From an uncultured Rhizobium sp. (lineage in GTDB: Bacteria > Pseudomonadota > Alphaproteobacteria > Rhizobiales > Rhizobiaceae): 64,000 nt of DNA. The notes beneath the pieces are model-generated. The model had not been told where the DNA came from. It did no database searches and worked only from the letters and a program-made list of their open reading frames with translations. Location: NCBI GenBank assembly GCA_945952415.1, contig CAMFIF010000014.1, positions 1 to 64,000 of the forward strand, in the 5' to 3' direction. A program made the position numbers and the translations under genes. Of the stretch, positions 31,816 to 40,329 are shown in pieces (within the stretch, counting starts at the first letter, position 1; every line of letters begins with the position of its first letter).

Positions 31816-32964
31816 ATGAACCAGCTTTCCCTTGCCTTTCAGACTGCCGGTGAAATTCTCTTTGGACGCGGAAAGGCTGCCGAAGCGGCCGGCCGTATAC
31901 GAGCCTTCGGCCGACGGGTGTTTCTCGTCCATGGGCGCACGCCCCAGCGGGTCGACTGGCTGGCCGCGGAACTGGAAACGAAGGGGGCCGAGATCACCGG
32001 TTTTGCGGTGGCCGGGGAGCCAGACCTTCCGCTCATCGAAATCGGGGTTGCTGCAGCCCGGGAGGCGGGCGCCGAGGTGGTTGTGGCCATCGGCGGCGGC
32101 TCGGTCATCGATGCCGGCAAGGCAATCGCCGCGCTCTGCCATGCCGGGGCGCCGGTCATCGATTATCTGGAAGTGGTGGGGTCGGGACGCGTCCTCGAAG
32201 GCGGCTTCCTGCCCTTCATTGCCATTCCCACCACCGCCGGTACGGGCGCGGAGGTAACCCGCAATGCGGTGATTGGCGTGCCCACCCATCGCCGCAAGGT
32301 CAGCCTTCGGGACAGCCGCATGCTTGCACGCCTCGCCATCGTCGATCCCGCGCTCACGGATCATGCTCCGCGCGGCATCACGCTCGAATCCGGGCTTGAT
32401 GCCGTTACCCAGGTGATCGAACCCTACATCAGCAGCCGCGCCAACCGGCTGACCGATGCCCTCTGCCGTGAGACGATCCAGTCCGGCCTGTCGGCGCTCA
32501 GAACGCTGATGCTGCGCGAAGACGAGGCGGCCCGCGACGAGATCGCATGGACCAGCCTTTGCGGCGGGCTGGCGCTTGCCAATGCAGGCCTCGGAGTCGT
32601 GCATGGTCTTGCCGGGCCGCTCGGCGGTCTTTCGGATGCGCCCCATGGGGCGATCTGCGGCGCGCTTCTGCCCTATGGTCTTGCGGCGAACCGGGATGCT
32701 GTCACCGAACCGCAGCAGGCAAGGCGCATCGAGGAGGTGCTGGGCATGATCGGCGCCGCCTTCGAGACCACGTCCGGCAAGGCGCTTTCGGCGCTCGCCA
32801 ACTGGTCCCGCGCCGGCGGGCTTCCGACGCTTTCCGGGCTCGGCATCGGCCAGGCCGAGCGCGAGGCGGCGGCCGAAATGGCGGTCTCGTCCTCTTCCAT
32901 GAAGGCCAATCCCGTGCCGCTCGACCAGACGACGCTGCTCGCCATTCTGGAGGCCGCCAGCTGA
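31816..32964 (+). CDS. Iron-containing (type III) alcohol dehydrogenase
   Basis: 382 residues. NAD(P)-binding region VVVAIGGGSVIDAGKAIAAL and IAIPTTAGTGAEVTRNAVI are diagnostic. Metal-site residues by alignment with the family are Asp195, Gln199 (in GLDAVTQVIEPYIS, where many members have His), His263 (LGVVHGLAGPLGG) and His277 (DAPHGAICGALLP). It would oxidise an alcohol or reduce an aldehyde; Gln instead of His may change the preferred metal. Genes with the LDAxTQxIEP variant are known within this family. It stands alone, followed by the ureidoglycine aminohydrolase gene. Confidence 0.9.
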   Translation: MNQLSLAFQTAGEILFGRGKAAEAAGRIRAFGRRVFLVHGRTPQRVDWLAAELETKGAEITGFAVAGEPDLPLIEIGVAAAREAGAEVVVAIGGGSVIDAGKAIAALCHAGAPVIDYLEVVGSGRVLEGGFLPFIAIPTTAGTGAEVTRNAVIGVPTHRRKVSLRDSRMLARLAIVDPALTDHAPRGITLESGLDAVTQVIEPYISSRANRLTDALCRETIQSGLSALRTLMLREDEAARDEIAWTSLCGGLALANAGLGVVHGLAGPLGGLSDAPHGAICGALLPYGLAANRDAVTEPQQARRIEEVLGMIGAAFETTSGKALSALANWSRAGGLPTLSGLGIGQAEREAAAEMAVSSSSMKANPVPLDQTTLLAILEAAS

Positions 32965-33147
32965 GGCGTGGGTTCTCCCGGCCTCAAAGCTGTGTTTCAT
33001 CCGGTTCTTCCGGCAGGAAGGGCTTGAAAAGCATCTTCGCCGGTGGAAGGACTTCGATTGTACACAATCCGGTCGCGCCGCGCGCGGCCGGGAAATGCCA
33101 ATAATTGGGCCGCCGGAACCGCTTTCGGTGGCAAAAGGGAGAGTGTG

Positions 33148-33975
33148 ATGACGGAACGGACCTATTATGCGCCTGCTGGCGGCCAGCCGCCGCAAACGCA
33201 GCTCCTGACCGGCCGGGCCGTCTTTACCGAGGCCTATGCCGTCATTCCCCGCGGCGTGATGATGGATATCGTCACCAGCTACCTGCCCTTCTGGGAGGGG
33301 ACGCGGCTCTGGATCATTTCCCGTCCGCTCTCCGGATTTGCCGAGACCTTCTCGCAATATATCATGGAAGTGCAGCCCGGCGGCGGCAGCGACCGTCCGG
33401 AACTCGATGCCTCCGCCGAGGGCGCCTTCTTCGTCGTCGAGGGGGAAATCGCCATTACGCTCGATGGGGAGCGGCACGTTCTCACGCCCGGCGGCTTTGC
33501 CTTCCTGCCGCCCGGAAGCCGGTTCACCCTGCGCAACGAAAGCCAGGCGCCCGCCCGCTTCCACTGGATCCGCAAGGCCTATGAGGCGGTCGAAGGGCTT
33601 GCGGTTCCAGAGGCCTTCTTCACCAATGAAAAGGACATCACTCCCGTGCCGATGGCCCATACGGAGGGGAAGTGGGCAACCACCCGCTTCGTCGATCCGG
33701 CCGATCTGCGCCATGACATGCATGTGACCATCGTGACCTTCGAGCCGGGAGCGGTCATTCCCTTTGCCGAGACCCATGTGATGGAACACGGGCTTTATGT
33801 CCTCGAAGGCAAGGCCGTCTATCGGCTCAACCAGGATTGGGTGGAAGTGGAGGCGGGCGATTACATGTGGCTTCGGGCCTTCTGCCCCCAGGCCTGCTAT
33901 GCGGGCGGGCCCGGACGCTTCCGCTACCTGCTCTACAAGGATGTCAACCGTCACATGAAGCTCACCCTGCGCTGA
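33148..33975 (+). CDS. allE: (S)-ureidoglycine aminohydrolase
   Basis: 275 residues, two cupin domains. First domain: YIMEVQPGGGSDRPELDASAEGAFFVVEGEIAITLDGERHVLTPGGFAFLPPGS. Second domain: MHVTIVTFEPGAVIPFAETHVMEHGLYVLEGKAVYRLNQDWVEVEAGDYMWLRAFCPQACYAGGPG, with the manganese ligands (E, H, H, Q) of UGlyAH in the TH..EHG..Q pattern. The enzyme releases ammonia from (S)-ureidoglycine in allantoin catabolism. ATG at 33148 has AAAGGGAGAG upstream; a longer reading to 33043 has no ribosome site. No other allantoin genes are nearby. Confidence 0.9.
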   Translation: MTERTYYAPAGGQPPQTQLLTGRAVFTEAYAVIPRGVMMDIVTSYLPFWEGTRLWIISRPLSGFAETFSQYIMEVQPGGGSDRPELDASAEGAFFVVEGEIAITLDGERHVLTPGGFAFLPPGSRFTLRNESQAPARFHWIRKAYEAVEGLAVPEAFFTNEKDITPVPMAHTEGKWATTRFVDPADLRHDMHVTIVTFEPGAVIPFAETHVMEHGLYVLEGKAVYRLNQDWVEVEAGDYMWLRAFCPQACYAGGPGRFRYLLYKDVNRHMKLTLR

Positions 33976-34053
33976 GCCCCTTGCCGCGGGATTGGCATGA
34001 TGCAACCCTTGGGCCATATTGGGCGCATATCTTGATCGCACAGTCTGAAGCGG

Positions 34054-34078
34054 GGCGGGCAGAGGCCGGCCCGCCTTT
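34054..34078 (+). terminator. Possible terminator between allE and the biosynthetic cluster
   Basis: Stem GGCGGGC/GCCCGCC with an 8-base loop, followed by only TTT. Placed 79 bases after the allE stop and 34 bases before the ketosynthase start. It may separate the two transcription units. Confidence 0.4.
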
Positions 34079-34111
34079 CGGGAGGCCGGGGCAGTCCCCG
34101 TCATTCATTGC

Positions 34112-35104
34112 ATGATTCGCCCAGTCCGTTTCCTGTCCACCGGTGCCTACCTGCCCGAGACCGTGCTTCGCTCGACCGAGATCGACCGGCGGATCGGCCG
34201 GCCGTCTGGTTTTGTCGAACGCATGACGGGGGTCGCCGAACGGCGGGTGGCCGTGGGCGAGGACCAGGTGGAAATGGCGGTCGCCGCAGCCCGCCAGGCC
34301 CTTTCTTCGGCTGGCTCTTGTCCAGTACCCGATCACGTGCTGTTCGCTGCGGCGGTGCCCTATCAGTCCATTCCGGCGACGGCCCCGCTCGTCCAGCAGC
34401 AGCTCGGCCTTTCGCCCGGGAGTGCAGCGGCCTATGACATCAACGCGACCTGCCTGAGCTTCCTGGCGGCGACCGATCTCGCAAGCCTTCTCCTTGCCGC
34501 CGGGGAGGCGCGGTCCGTGCTGGTCGTCTCGTCAGAGATCGCGTCCCGGGCCCTGCCCTGGGAGACTGCGCCGCTGACGGCGGCGCTCTTCGGCGACGGT
34601 GCCGCGGCCGCCCTCCTCGTGCCGGCCGGCGAAAGTGGAGCTGCGATCTGCGCAAGTCTCATGGAAACCTATCCGGAAGGCTATGAGGCCTGCCGGCTGG
34701 GGGCCGGCGGCACGCGCTATGATTACCATGAAAATCCCGCGCAATTTGCCGCAAACAGTCATTTCGAAATGGATGGCAAGGCGCTCTATCGCATCACCTT
34801 CCAGCATTTTTCCGGTTTTCTCGGCCGGTTGCTCGCACGGGCGGGATGGCGGATCGAGGAGGTGGACCTCGTGCTGCCGCATCAGGCAAGCCAGCGGGCG
34901 CTTGCCCATCTGGTGGAGGAATGCGGCTTTTCGAGCGACCGGGTCGTCGATCTCATGAAAACCCACGGCAATCAGGTGGCGGCCTCGCTGCCTCTGGTAC
35001 TCGATCACGCCCTCCGCACGGGCCGTCTCCAGCCCGGCATGAAGGTGCTGATGGTCGGAACCTCCGCCGGGCTTTCGCTCGGCGGCCTGGCCTTCGTGGC
35101 GTGA
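34112..35104 (+). CDS. Beta-ketoacyl-ACP synthase III-like condensing enzyme
   Basis: 330 residues, thiolase fold of the KASIII/OleA group. The catalytic triad is complete: Cys about 114 in AYDINATCLSFLAATD, His about 257 in DLVLPHQASQRA and Asn about 287 in MKTHGNQVAASLP. C-terminal GTSAGLSLGGLAF closes the fold. It should condense two acyl thioesters, or transfer an acyl group. It is the first gene of a five-gene plus-strand operon, away from fatty-acid synthesis genes, and next to an extended SDR, so it is probably a specialised rather than housekeeping FabH. Substrate unknown. Confidence 0.88.
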   Translation: MIRPVRFLSTGAYLPETVLRSTEIDRRIGRPSGFVERMTGVAERRVAVGEDQVEMAVAAARQALSSAGSCPVPDHVLFAAAVPYQSIPATAPLVQQQLGLSPGSAAAYDINATCLSFLAATDLASLLLAAGEARSVLVVSSEIASRALPWETAPLTAALFGDGAAAALLVPAGESGAAICASLMETYPEGYEACRLGAGGTRYDYHENPAQFAANSHFEMDGKALYRITFQHFSGFLGRLLARAGWRIEEVDLVLPHQASQRALAHLVEECGFSSDRVVDLMKTHGNQVAASLPLVLDHALRTGRLQPGMKVLMVGTSAGLSLGGLAFVA

Positions 35105-35111
35105 GGGGGCA

Positions 35112-36083
35112 ATGCGGGTCGCGGTCACGGGAGCAACGGGTTTTCTGGGCGGTCGCCTCGTCAGGCGGCTTGCGGAACGGGGGAACCGTATCACCGCCTT
35201 CGGGCGCGACAAGGCAAGGGGCACAGCGCTCGAGAAACTCGGTGCGGTCTTTCTGCCGCTTGATCTGGAAGAGGCGCGCCTGCCCGCCCAATTGTCTGAG
35301 GCGGAGGTCTTCGTCCATGCGGCGGCCCTTTCCTCCGCCTGGGGGCCGGCCGGCCGCTTCCAGTCGGCCAATGTCACGGGCACCCGGAGGGCGCTCGATC
35401 TTGCCCGAGCGATGGGAGCAGGGCGTTTCATCTTCATTTCGTCCCCTTCGGTCACGTTCCGTCTGGAAGACTGTTTCGGCATTCGCGAAACCGATCCATT
35501 GCCGCCACCGATCAATGCCTATGCGGCGAGCAAGGCGGAAGCGGAGGTGCTGGTGCGGGAGGCCCGCGACCTCCGGCCGGTGATCCTGCGTCCCCGGGCG
35601 ATTTACGGGAGAGGCGATGTGGCGCTGCTGCCGCGTCTCATCCGGGCGGCCTCGCAGGGGCCGCTGCCGCTGCTGCGGGGCGGGCAGGCCATTACCCAGC
35701 TCACCCATGTGGAGGATGTGGTGGGGTCAATCCTCGCCGCCATCCAGGCGCCGCCCTCCTTCTCCGGCGGCACCTATCATGTGGCGGGGCCGGAGGAACT
35801 GCCCGTTAGGCTGATTGCAGAAACCGCTTGCCGCCGCGCCGGATACGAGCCGCGCTGGCGGGCCATTCCCTGGCCGGTCGCGCATGCGGGTGTTCGGCTG
35901 ATTGAAGCGCTTGCGCATCTCAGGCCCGGCGCGCCGGAACCGCGCATCACCCTGTTCGGCCTTGGCCTTTTTGCCTTTTCCCAGGTGCTCGACCGGAGCG
36001 CGCTCTTGCGCGATCTCGATTTTTCACCGCAGATCCGCTTCAATGCAGGGCTCGAAGAGGCCTTTTCGGAAGGGGAAGGATAA
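35112..36083 (+). CDS. Extended SDR, NAD(P)-dependent epimerase/3-beta-HSD type
   Basis: 323 residues. Cofactor motif GATGFLGG at the N-terminus, FIFISSPSVTF (catalytic Ser), NAYAASKAEAEVLV (Tyr-x3-Lys) and C-terminal ALLRDLDFSPQIRFNAGLEEAF. Members next to KASIII-type enzymes include OleD-like ketoreductases that reduce the condensed beta-keto product, so reduction of the ketosynthase product is the simplest proposal. It begins 7 bases after the ketosynthase stop and overlaps the next gene (TAATG at 36081-36085). Confidence 0.85.
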   Translation: MRVAVTGATGFLGGRLVRRLAERGNRITAFGRDKARGTALEKLGAVFLPLDLEEARLPAQLSEAEVFVHAAALSSAWGPAGRFQSANVTGTRRALDLARAMGAGRFIFISSPSVTFRLEDCFGIRETDPLPPPINAYAASKAEAEVLVREARDLRPVILRPRAIYGRGDVALLPRLIRAASQGPLPLLRGGQAITQLTHVEDVVGSILAAIQAPPSFSGGTYHVAGPEELPVRLIAETACRRAGYEPRWRAIPWPVAHAGVRLIEALAHLRPGAPEPRITLFGLGLFAFSQVLDRSALLRDLDFSPQIRFNAGLEEAFSEGEG

Positions 36084-36889
36084 TGGACATTCTCTTTCCC
36101 GACAGCGCCCGCATCATGGTGCCCGAATGGATGGTGCTTCGCGGCGGTTCGCGCCGGGCGGTCCCTCTGGCGGTGCGGTACGGTGTGTTCGTCCACCCGG
36201 TTCTCGGGCTTACGCTGATCGATACGGGCTACGGGCCCGAGGTCACCGAGCGACCCGACCGGTCGTTTCTGATGCGGGCCTATGCCCGCGTCCTCGGCAT
36301 CCAGCTTCGTCAGGAAGGTGCGCCGGCGATGGTGCTTCAGCGGCTCGGCTACCGGCCTCGCGACGTGCAAACCGTGGTGCTCAGCCATTATCATGCGGAT
36401 CATATCGGGCGGCTCCGGGAATTTCCCGGCGCACGGGTGATCGCGCCGGGCGCGGCTTTTGCGGATTTGCGCGGGCGGGGGCGGCTCGGGCAGTTGCATC
36501 ACGGGTACTTTCGCGAATTGCTTCCTGATGACATCGAGGCGCGAATGACGCCCATCGAGGCCTTTCCCCGCCTTTCCCATCCGATCTTCGGACAGACCTT
36601 CGATCTCGGCGGTGATCGAGGTTTCCTCGCGGTCGATCTGCCCGGCCATGCGCTCGGTCATGTCGGCTTTCTCTTTCCCGAAAAGCCCCGGCCGCTTCTC
36701 TATGCGGTCGATGTCCAATGGCATTGGGACGCGCTGAAGGACGGGCGGTTTCCAGGGCTGCCCGCATCGGCAGTCTACAGCGATCGCGGGGCGATGTCCC
36801 GGTCCTGCGCCCGGGTGCGGGCCTTTGCGGAAAAGGGCGGTGCGGTGGTGCTCTGCCACGATCCCGCCGACGGCCCGCACGGGCTTTGA
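36083..36889 (+). CDS. Metallo-beta-lactamase-fold hydrolase, lactonase-like
   Basis: 268 residues. The dinuclear zinc motif SHYHADHIG (HxHxDH) is near residues 102-107, with further ligands in VDLPGHALGHVGFLF (His) and YAVDVQWHWD (Asp). The overall pattern is like AHL lactonases and related hydrolases. It could hydrolyse a lactone or thioester intermediate. Coupled to the SDR gene by a TAATG overlap and 12 bases before the adenylate-forming gene. Confidence 0.85.
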   Translation: MDILFPDSARIMVPEWMVLRGGSRRAVPLAVRYGVFVHPVLGLTLIDTGYGPEVTERPDRSFLMRAYARVLGIQLRQEGAPAMVLQRLGYRPRDVQTVVLSHYHADHIGRLREFPGARVIAPGAAFADLRGRGRLGQLHHGYFRELLPDDIEARMTPIEAFPRLSHPIFGQTFDLGGDRGFLAVDLPGHALGHVGFLFPEKPRPLLYAVDVQWHWDALKDGRFPGLPASAVYSDRGAMSRSCARVRAFAEKGGAVVLCHDPADGPHGL

Positions 36890-36901
36890 GAGGGCGCGAG
36901 G

Positions 36902-38191
36902 ATGACGCATCCCGATTTCGATCTCGCTGCTGCCATGGGCGCTTTCTTGCGGACCCGCTGGCTCCAGCTGCGGCTCCGAAGCCGGGCGGATCTCGAAGCC
37001 TATCAGGCGGGGCGGATCGGGCAGTGGCTTTCCCAGGCGGTTCCGGCGGTTTCCTTCTACCGGGCGCGCGGGTGGAGGCGTCTTGCAGATCTGCCGGTGA
37101 CCGACAAGGCCATGCTCATGGCGTGTTTTGACGGTTTCAACCGGCTCGGTCTCACGGCCGAGGCGGGATGGGCGCATTTTCGTGCAGGCACCGCGCCGCC
37201 CGGCCATCATGTGGGGGCAAGCACGGGCACATCAGGCAATCGCGGCCTCTATGTGATCTCCGCTCGGGAGCGCGCGCAATGGCTCGGAACCATGCTGGCG
37301 AAAACGCTGCCGCACTTTCCCTTCGAGCGCGCCCGGGTAGCCGTCATCCTGCCGCAGAATGCGGCGCTTTACCGCCAGCCCGGAAGGGGCAGCCTGCTTT
37401 CCCTGCGCTTTTTCGATCTTCACGAAGGCTTCGACGGTTTGCCTGGGCGGCTGGCGGCCTATCGGCCGGACACGCTTGTCGCGCCTCCGAAAGTGCTGCG
37501 CTTTCTTGCGGAGGAGGCCCGGTTGCCAAGCGTGCGGCGGCTCTTTTCCGGGGCGGAGGTGCTCGATCCCATGGACAGAGGGGTGATCGAAGGCCGCTTC
37601 GGTGTGACACTTGGGGAAATCTACATGGCGACGGAGGGTCTGCTTGCCACGACCTGCCGGCACGGACGGCTGCATCTGGCGGAAGATGTAATGCATTTCG
37701 AACTTGAGCCCGGGCCTGCCGGAAGCGGGCTGGTTTCGCCGGTAATCAGCGATTTTTCCCGAAGCGCCCAGATCATGGCCCGCTATCGCCTCAATGATCT
37801 CCTGCGGCTTTCTTCTTCGCCCTGTTCCTGCGGATCGCCGCTCCAGGCGGTGGAGGAGGTGGTGGGGCGAAATGACGATGTGCTCTCTTTCCCCTCGGTC
37901 GAGGGCCGGCGTCGCATTGCGATCACACCTGATATCCTCAGGAACAGCATTCTGAATGCGGCCCAGGGCCTCGGAGATTTTCGCTGTATGCAGGTAAGCG
38001 AAGACGCGCTGGTCGTGCTCTTGCCGCCCGGAACGGAGGACGCCACGCGGCGTGCGGTCGAGTACGCGCTGCTGGCCCTCTTCCAGCGGCTGGGAGCCCG
38101 GGTTTTGCTGCACATCGAGGAGAAGGACCTTCCGCCACCCATCGCCAAGCTGCGTCGTGTCAGCCGTGCCTTCGAGGAGCCCGGCAGATGA
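36902..38191 (+). CDS. Adenylate-forming enzyme, F390 synthetase/phenylacetate-CoA ligase type
   Basis: 429 residues. The ATP-binding loop is HVGASTGTSGNRGLY (residues ~103-117), then RLFSGAEVLDPMDRGVIEGRFG, the aryl/acyl pocket motif GEIYMATEGLLATTC and the MARYRLNDLLRL motif near residue 295, followed by a small C-terminal domain with conserved Lys in PPPIAKLRRV. A CxC motif (SPCSCGSPL) is typical of the PaaK/F390 group. It would activate a carboxylic acid as an acyl-AMP and pass it to a thiol or amine. Its stop overlaps the ATP-grasp start (ATGA at 38188-38191). Confidence 0.86.
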   Translation: MTHPDFDLAAAMGAFLRTRWLQLRLRSRADLEAYQAGRIGQWLSQAVPAVSFYRARGWRRLADLPVTDKAMLMACFDGFNRLGLTAEAGWAHFRAGTAPPGHHVGASTGTSGNRGLYVISARERAQWLGTMLAKTLPHFPFERARVAVILPQNAALYRQPGRGSLLSLRFFDLHEGFDGLPGRLAAYRPDTLVAPPKVLRFLAEEARLPSVRRLFSGAEVLDPMDRGVIEGRFGVTLGEIYMATEGLLATTCRHGRLHLAEDVMHFELEPGPAGSGLVSPVISDFSRSAQIMARYRLNDLLRLSSSPCSCGSPLQAVEEVVGRNDDVLSFPSVEGRRRIAITPDILRNSILNAAQGLGDFRCMQVSEDALVVLLPPGTEDATRRAVEYALLALFQRLGARVLLHIEEKDLPPPIAKLRRVSRAFEEPGR

Positions 38192-39339
38192 AGACCATCC
38201 TTGTCACGGGCGCGCGGGCGCCGGTCGCGCTTCATTGGGCACGGCTTCTGAAGGAGGCCGGACATCGCGTCCTCCTGGCCGATACGCAGGTCCTGCCGCT
38301 CTCCCGCCCGACACGCTTCAAGGATCGCTATGTTCGCCTACCCCGACCGATCGGCCAAATGCCTGTTTTCAAGGCGGCTGTCGAACGGCTGCTCGCCGAG
38401 GAACGGCCCGATCTGGTGCTGCCCACCTGCGAGGAGATCTTCTATCTCGCCGCCCTTCGGGACCGGCATGGTCTTTCGATCCCGCTCCTTGCCCCGCACT
38501 TCGACCAACTGTCGGCAATGCATGACAAGTTTCGCTTTGCCACCTTCGCCCGGGCGCTTGATGGGCCGGTGACGGCGCCGGAAACCTTTCTGATCCGGGA
38601 CGCGGCGGATGCGGAGCCACTCCTTTCCAGAGCCCGGTCTCTGGTGTTGAAGCCCGTCTGGTCGCGCTTCGGCGACCGCGTGCTGCGCCGGCCGGAACCC
38701 GCGGTCATGGCCGGCATGGATTGGCAAGGCGGCGGCCCCTGGGTGGCGCAGACCTATCTCCCCGGCGAAGAACTCAGCGCCTATGCCCTTGCCCGTGACG
38801 GAACCCTTCTGGCGCACCAGGCCTATCGGGGCCTGTTTCGGGCGGGAGGCGGAGCGAGCGTTGCCTTTGCACCGGTTCGGGAGCCCGATATCGAGGCCTT
38901 CCTCCGGGCCTTCGTCGCGCGCAGGGGATGGCACGGTCAGGTCTCCTTCGACTTCCGGCGCGACGAAGCGGGGCGGATCCATGTGATCGAGTGCAATCCA
39001 CGGGCCGTGAGCGGGCTGCATTTCTTCGCGCCCGGCGATGGACTGGTGAAGGCGCTCTTCGGGGGCGGCCCGGCAAGGGCAAGCATAGGGAGGCCGCAGA
39101 CGGTGCGGCTTGCGCTTTTGACCTATGGTCTTGCGGAGGCTTTCTCATCCGGCCGCTTCCGCGCATGGGGGGAAGCCTGGCAGCAATGCGGGGATCTGAC
39201 CGACCATCCCGGCGATCGCAGTTTCGGATGGGTTCAGGCGGGCGCTCTTGCGGAGATCGCCCTTCTCGCCCTCCGGCACCGGACCGGGCTCAAGACGGCG
39301 GCGACGGCCGACATGGAGTGGAACGGCGAGCCCCTATAG
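38188..39339 (+). CDS. ATP-grasp ligase
   Basis: 383 residues. N-terminal pre-ATP-grasp Rossmann part (ILVTGARAPVALHWARLLKEAGHRVLLAD), central VLPTCEEIFYLAAL and AMHDKFRFATFARALDGPVTAPETFLI, then the ATP-grasp fold with the metal-binding SFDFRRDEAGRIHVIECNPRAVSGLHF. This enzyme class forms amide or ester bonds by acyl-phosphate activation. It resembles carbamoyl-phosphate-synthase-like and amino-acid ligases rather than biotin carboxylase. With two carboxylate-activating enzymes in one operon, the product probably contains at least two joined acids or amines. Ends 6 bases inside the convergent Rieske gene. Confidence 0.86.
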   Translation: MKTILVTGARAPVALHWARLLKEAGHRVLLADTQVLPLSRPTRFKDRYVRLPRPIGQMPVFKAAVERLLAEERPDLVLPTCEEIFYLAALRDRHGLSIPLLAPHFDQLSAMHDKFRFATFARALDGPVTAPETFLIRDAADAEPLLSRARSLVLKPVWSRFGDRVLRRPEPAVMAGMDWQGGGPWVAQTYLPGEELSAYALARDGTLLAHQAYRGLFRAGGGASVAFAPVREPDIEAFLRAFVARRGWHGQVSFDFRRDEAGRIHVIECNPRAVSGLHFFAPGDGLVKALFGGGPARASIGRPQTVRLALLTYGLAEAFSSGRFRAWGEAWQQCGDLTDHPGDRSFGWVQAGALAEIALLALRHRTGLKTAATADMEWNGEPL

Positions 39340-40329
39340 TTCCATGACATGGGAGACAGTCGTTCCGGCAAAGGAAGGGATGCGACCCTCCAGAATATCC
39401 GCAATGGCGAGGCGCAGCACATCGAGCGGACCGACGACGGGTGCAGGCCGGTCAAAGGCGGCGGCATTGCGGCTGGAGGCCTCGAGGATATCCTGATCCT
39501 GCCTGAGGGCCACCTGGAAGAAGGGCCGGAGCAGGGCGGCCTTCACATAGCCGAGCCCATGCTGGCGCGGGCCTGCCAATATCGCGATCCCATGCACCGT
39601 CTCCGGGCTTTCCTGCCTCAGGTGAAAGGTCGTCGACAGATTGAGCTTGTTCTTGCCCCAGAATTCGAGTTCGGCAATGCCGGGGGCGAGGAAGCGGGCG
39701 ACACCCTTGCCGCGCTGTCCTTCCAGGAGCTTGCTGACCAGCCCCTCCTGTCTCGGCTCGCCCTCATAAACCGCTTCGACCCAGCCGGGGCCGGCGGTGA
39801 CCGAAACCTGCACCCGGTAGCGGCGGCTGCCGAGACCGCGCAGCAGGCCCTTGTGGGTGAAATGCGTGTGGGTGGCATCGAGAATATTCTCGGCCACGTC
39901 CAGCACCGTGGAGCGGACGCGGTTTTCGAGCCTCATCGCAATCGTTTCCGGGCCGGATGCCAGAAAGGCATAGGGCGGCGGGCCCGGTTTCCGGGCGAGG
40001 AACAGAATGCCCTCCTCCTCGTGAACCGCAAAGGCGGGAACGCCGATCTTCGGCAGATCCCCCAGATGGCAGGGAAGGGCGGAAAGCGCTCCGCTGCCCT
40101 GGAACCGCCAGCCATGATAGGGGCATTCGATCTCTCCTGCCACGACCTTTCCGCCAGACAGCGGGGCATGGCGGTGCGGACAGCGATCATGGAGCGCCCG
40201 CGCATTGCCCGCCTCGTCGCGGAAAAGAACCACGGGGCGGCCATCGACGAGGACCGGCAGCGGCTTCTTCCGGAGGTTGCGGGAAAGGCCTACGGCCTGC
40301 CAGGGATGGGCGGGAGTGGGGTCGATCAC
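39334..40329 (-). CDS. Rieske non-haem iron oxygenase (aromatic-ring-hydroxylating type)
   Basis: 331 residues from a GTG at 40329 that overlaps the GNAT stop (GTGA at 40326-40329); a longer ATG-started reading to 40395 lies inside the GNAT gene. The Rieske centre is CPHRHAPLSGG...ECPYHGWRF (residues ~47-73). The mononuclear iron site is NILDATHTHFTHKG, giving Asp plus two His. It should use O2 and electrons from a separate reductase (not encoded here) for hydroxylation or another oxidation. Convergent with the ATP-grasp gene, it likely tailors the cluster product. Confidence 0.87.
   Translation of the reverse strand: MIDPTPAHPWQAVGLSRNLRKKPLPVLVDGRPVVLFRDEAGNARALHDRCPHRHAPLSGGKVVAGEIECPYHGWRFQGSGALSALPCHLGDLPKIGVPAFAVHEEEGILFLARKPGPPPYAFLASGPETIAMRLENRVRSTVLDVAENILDATHTHFTHKGLLRGLGSRRYRVQVSVTAGPGWVEAVYEGEPRQEGLVSKLLEGQRGKGVARFLAPGIAELEFWGKNKLNLSTTFHLRQESPETVHGIAILAGPRQHGLGYVKAALLRPFFQVALRQDQDILEASSRNAAAFDRPAPVVGPLDVLRLAIADILEGRIPSFAGTTVSHVMEL

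Noticed and set aside
31558..34104. 848-codon open frame on the minus strand opposite the alcohol dehydrogenase and allE genes
   Set aside because: The translation is low-complexity, rich in Arg, Gly and His, with no domain pattern. It is the antisense shadow of two well-supported plus-strand genes in high-GC DNA.
34112..38191. Ole (long-chain olefin) pathway
   Set aside because: KASIII and SDR fit OleA and OleD, but the hydrolase is a metallo-beta-lactamase fold instead of alpha/beta, the ligase is PaaK/F390-type, and ATP-grasp, Rieske and GNAT genes are additional.
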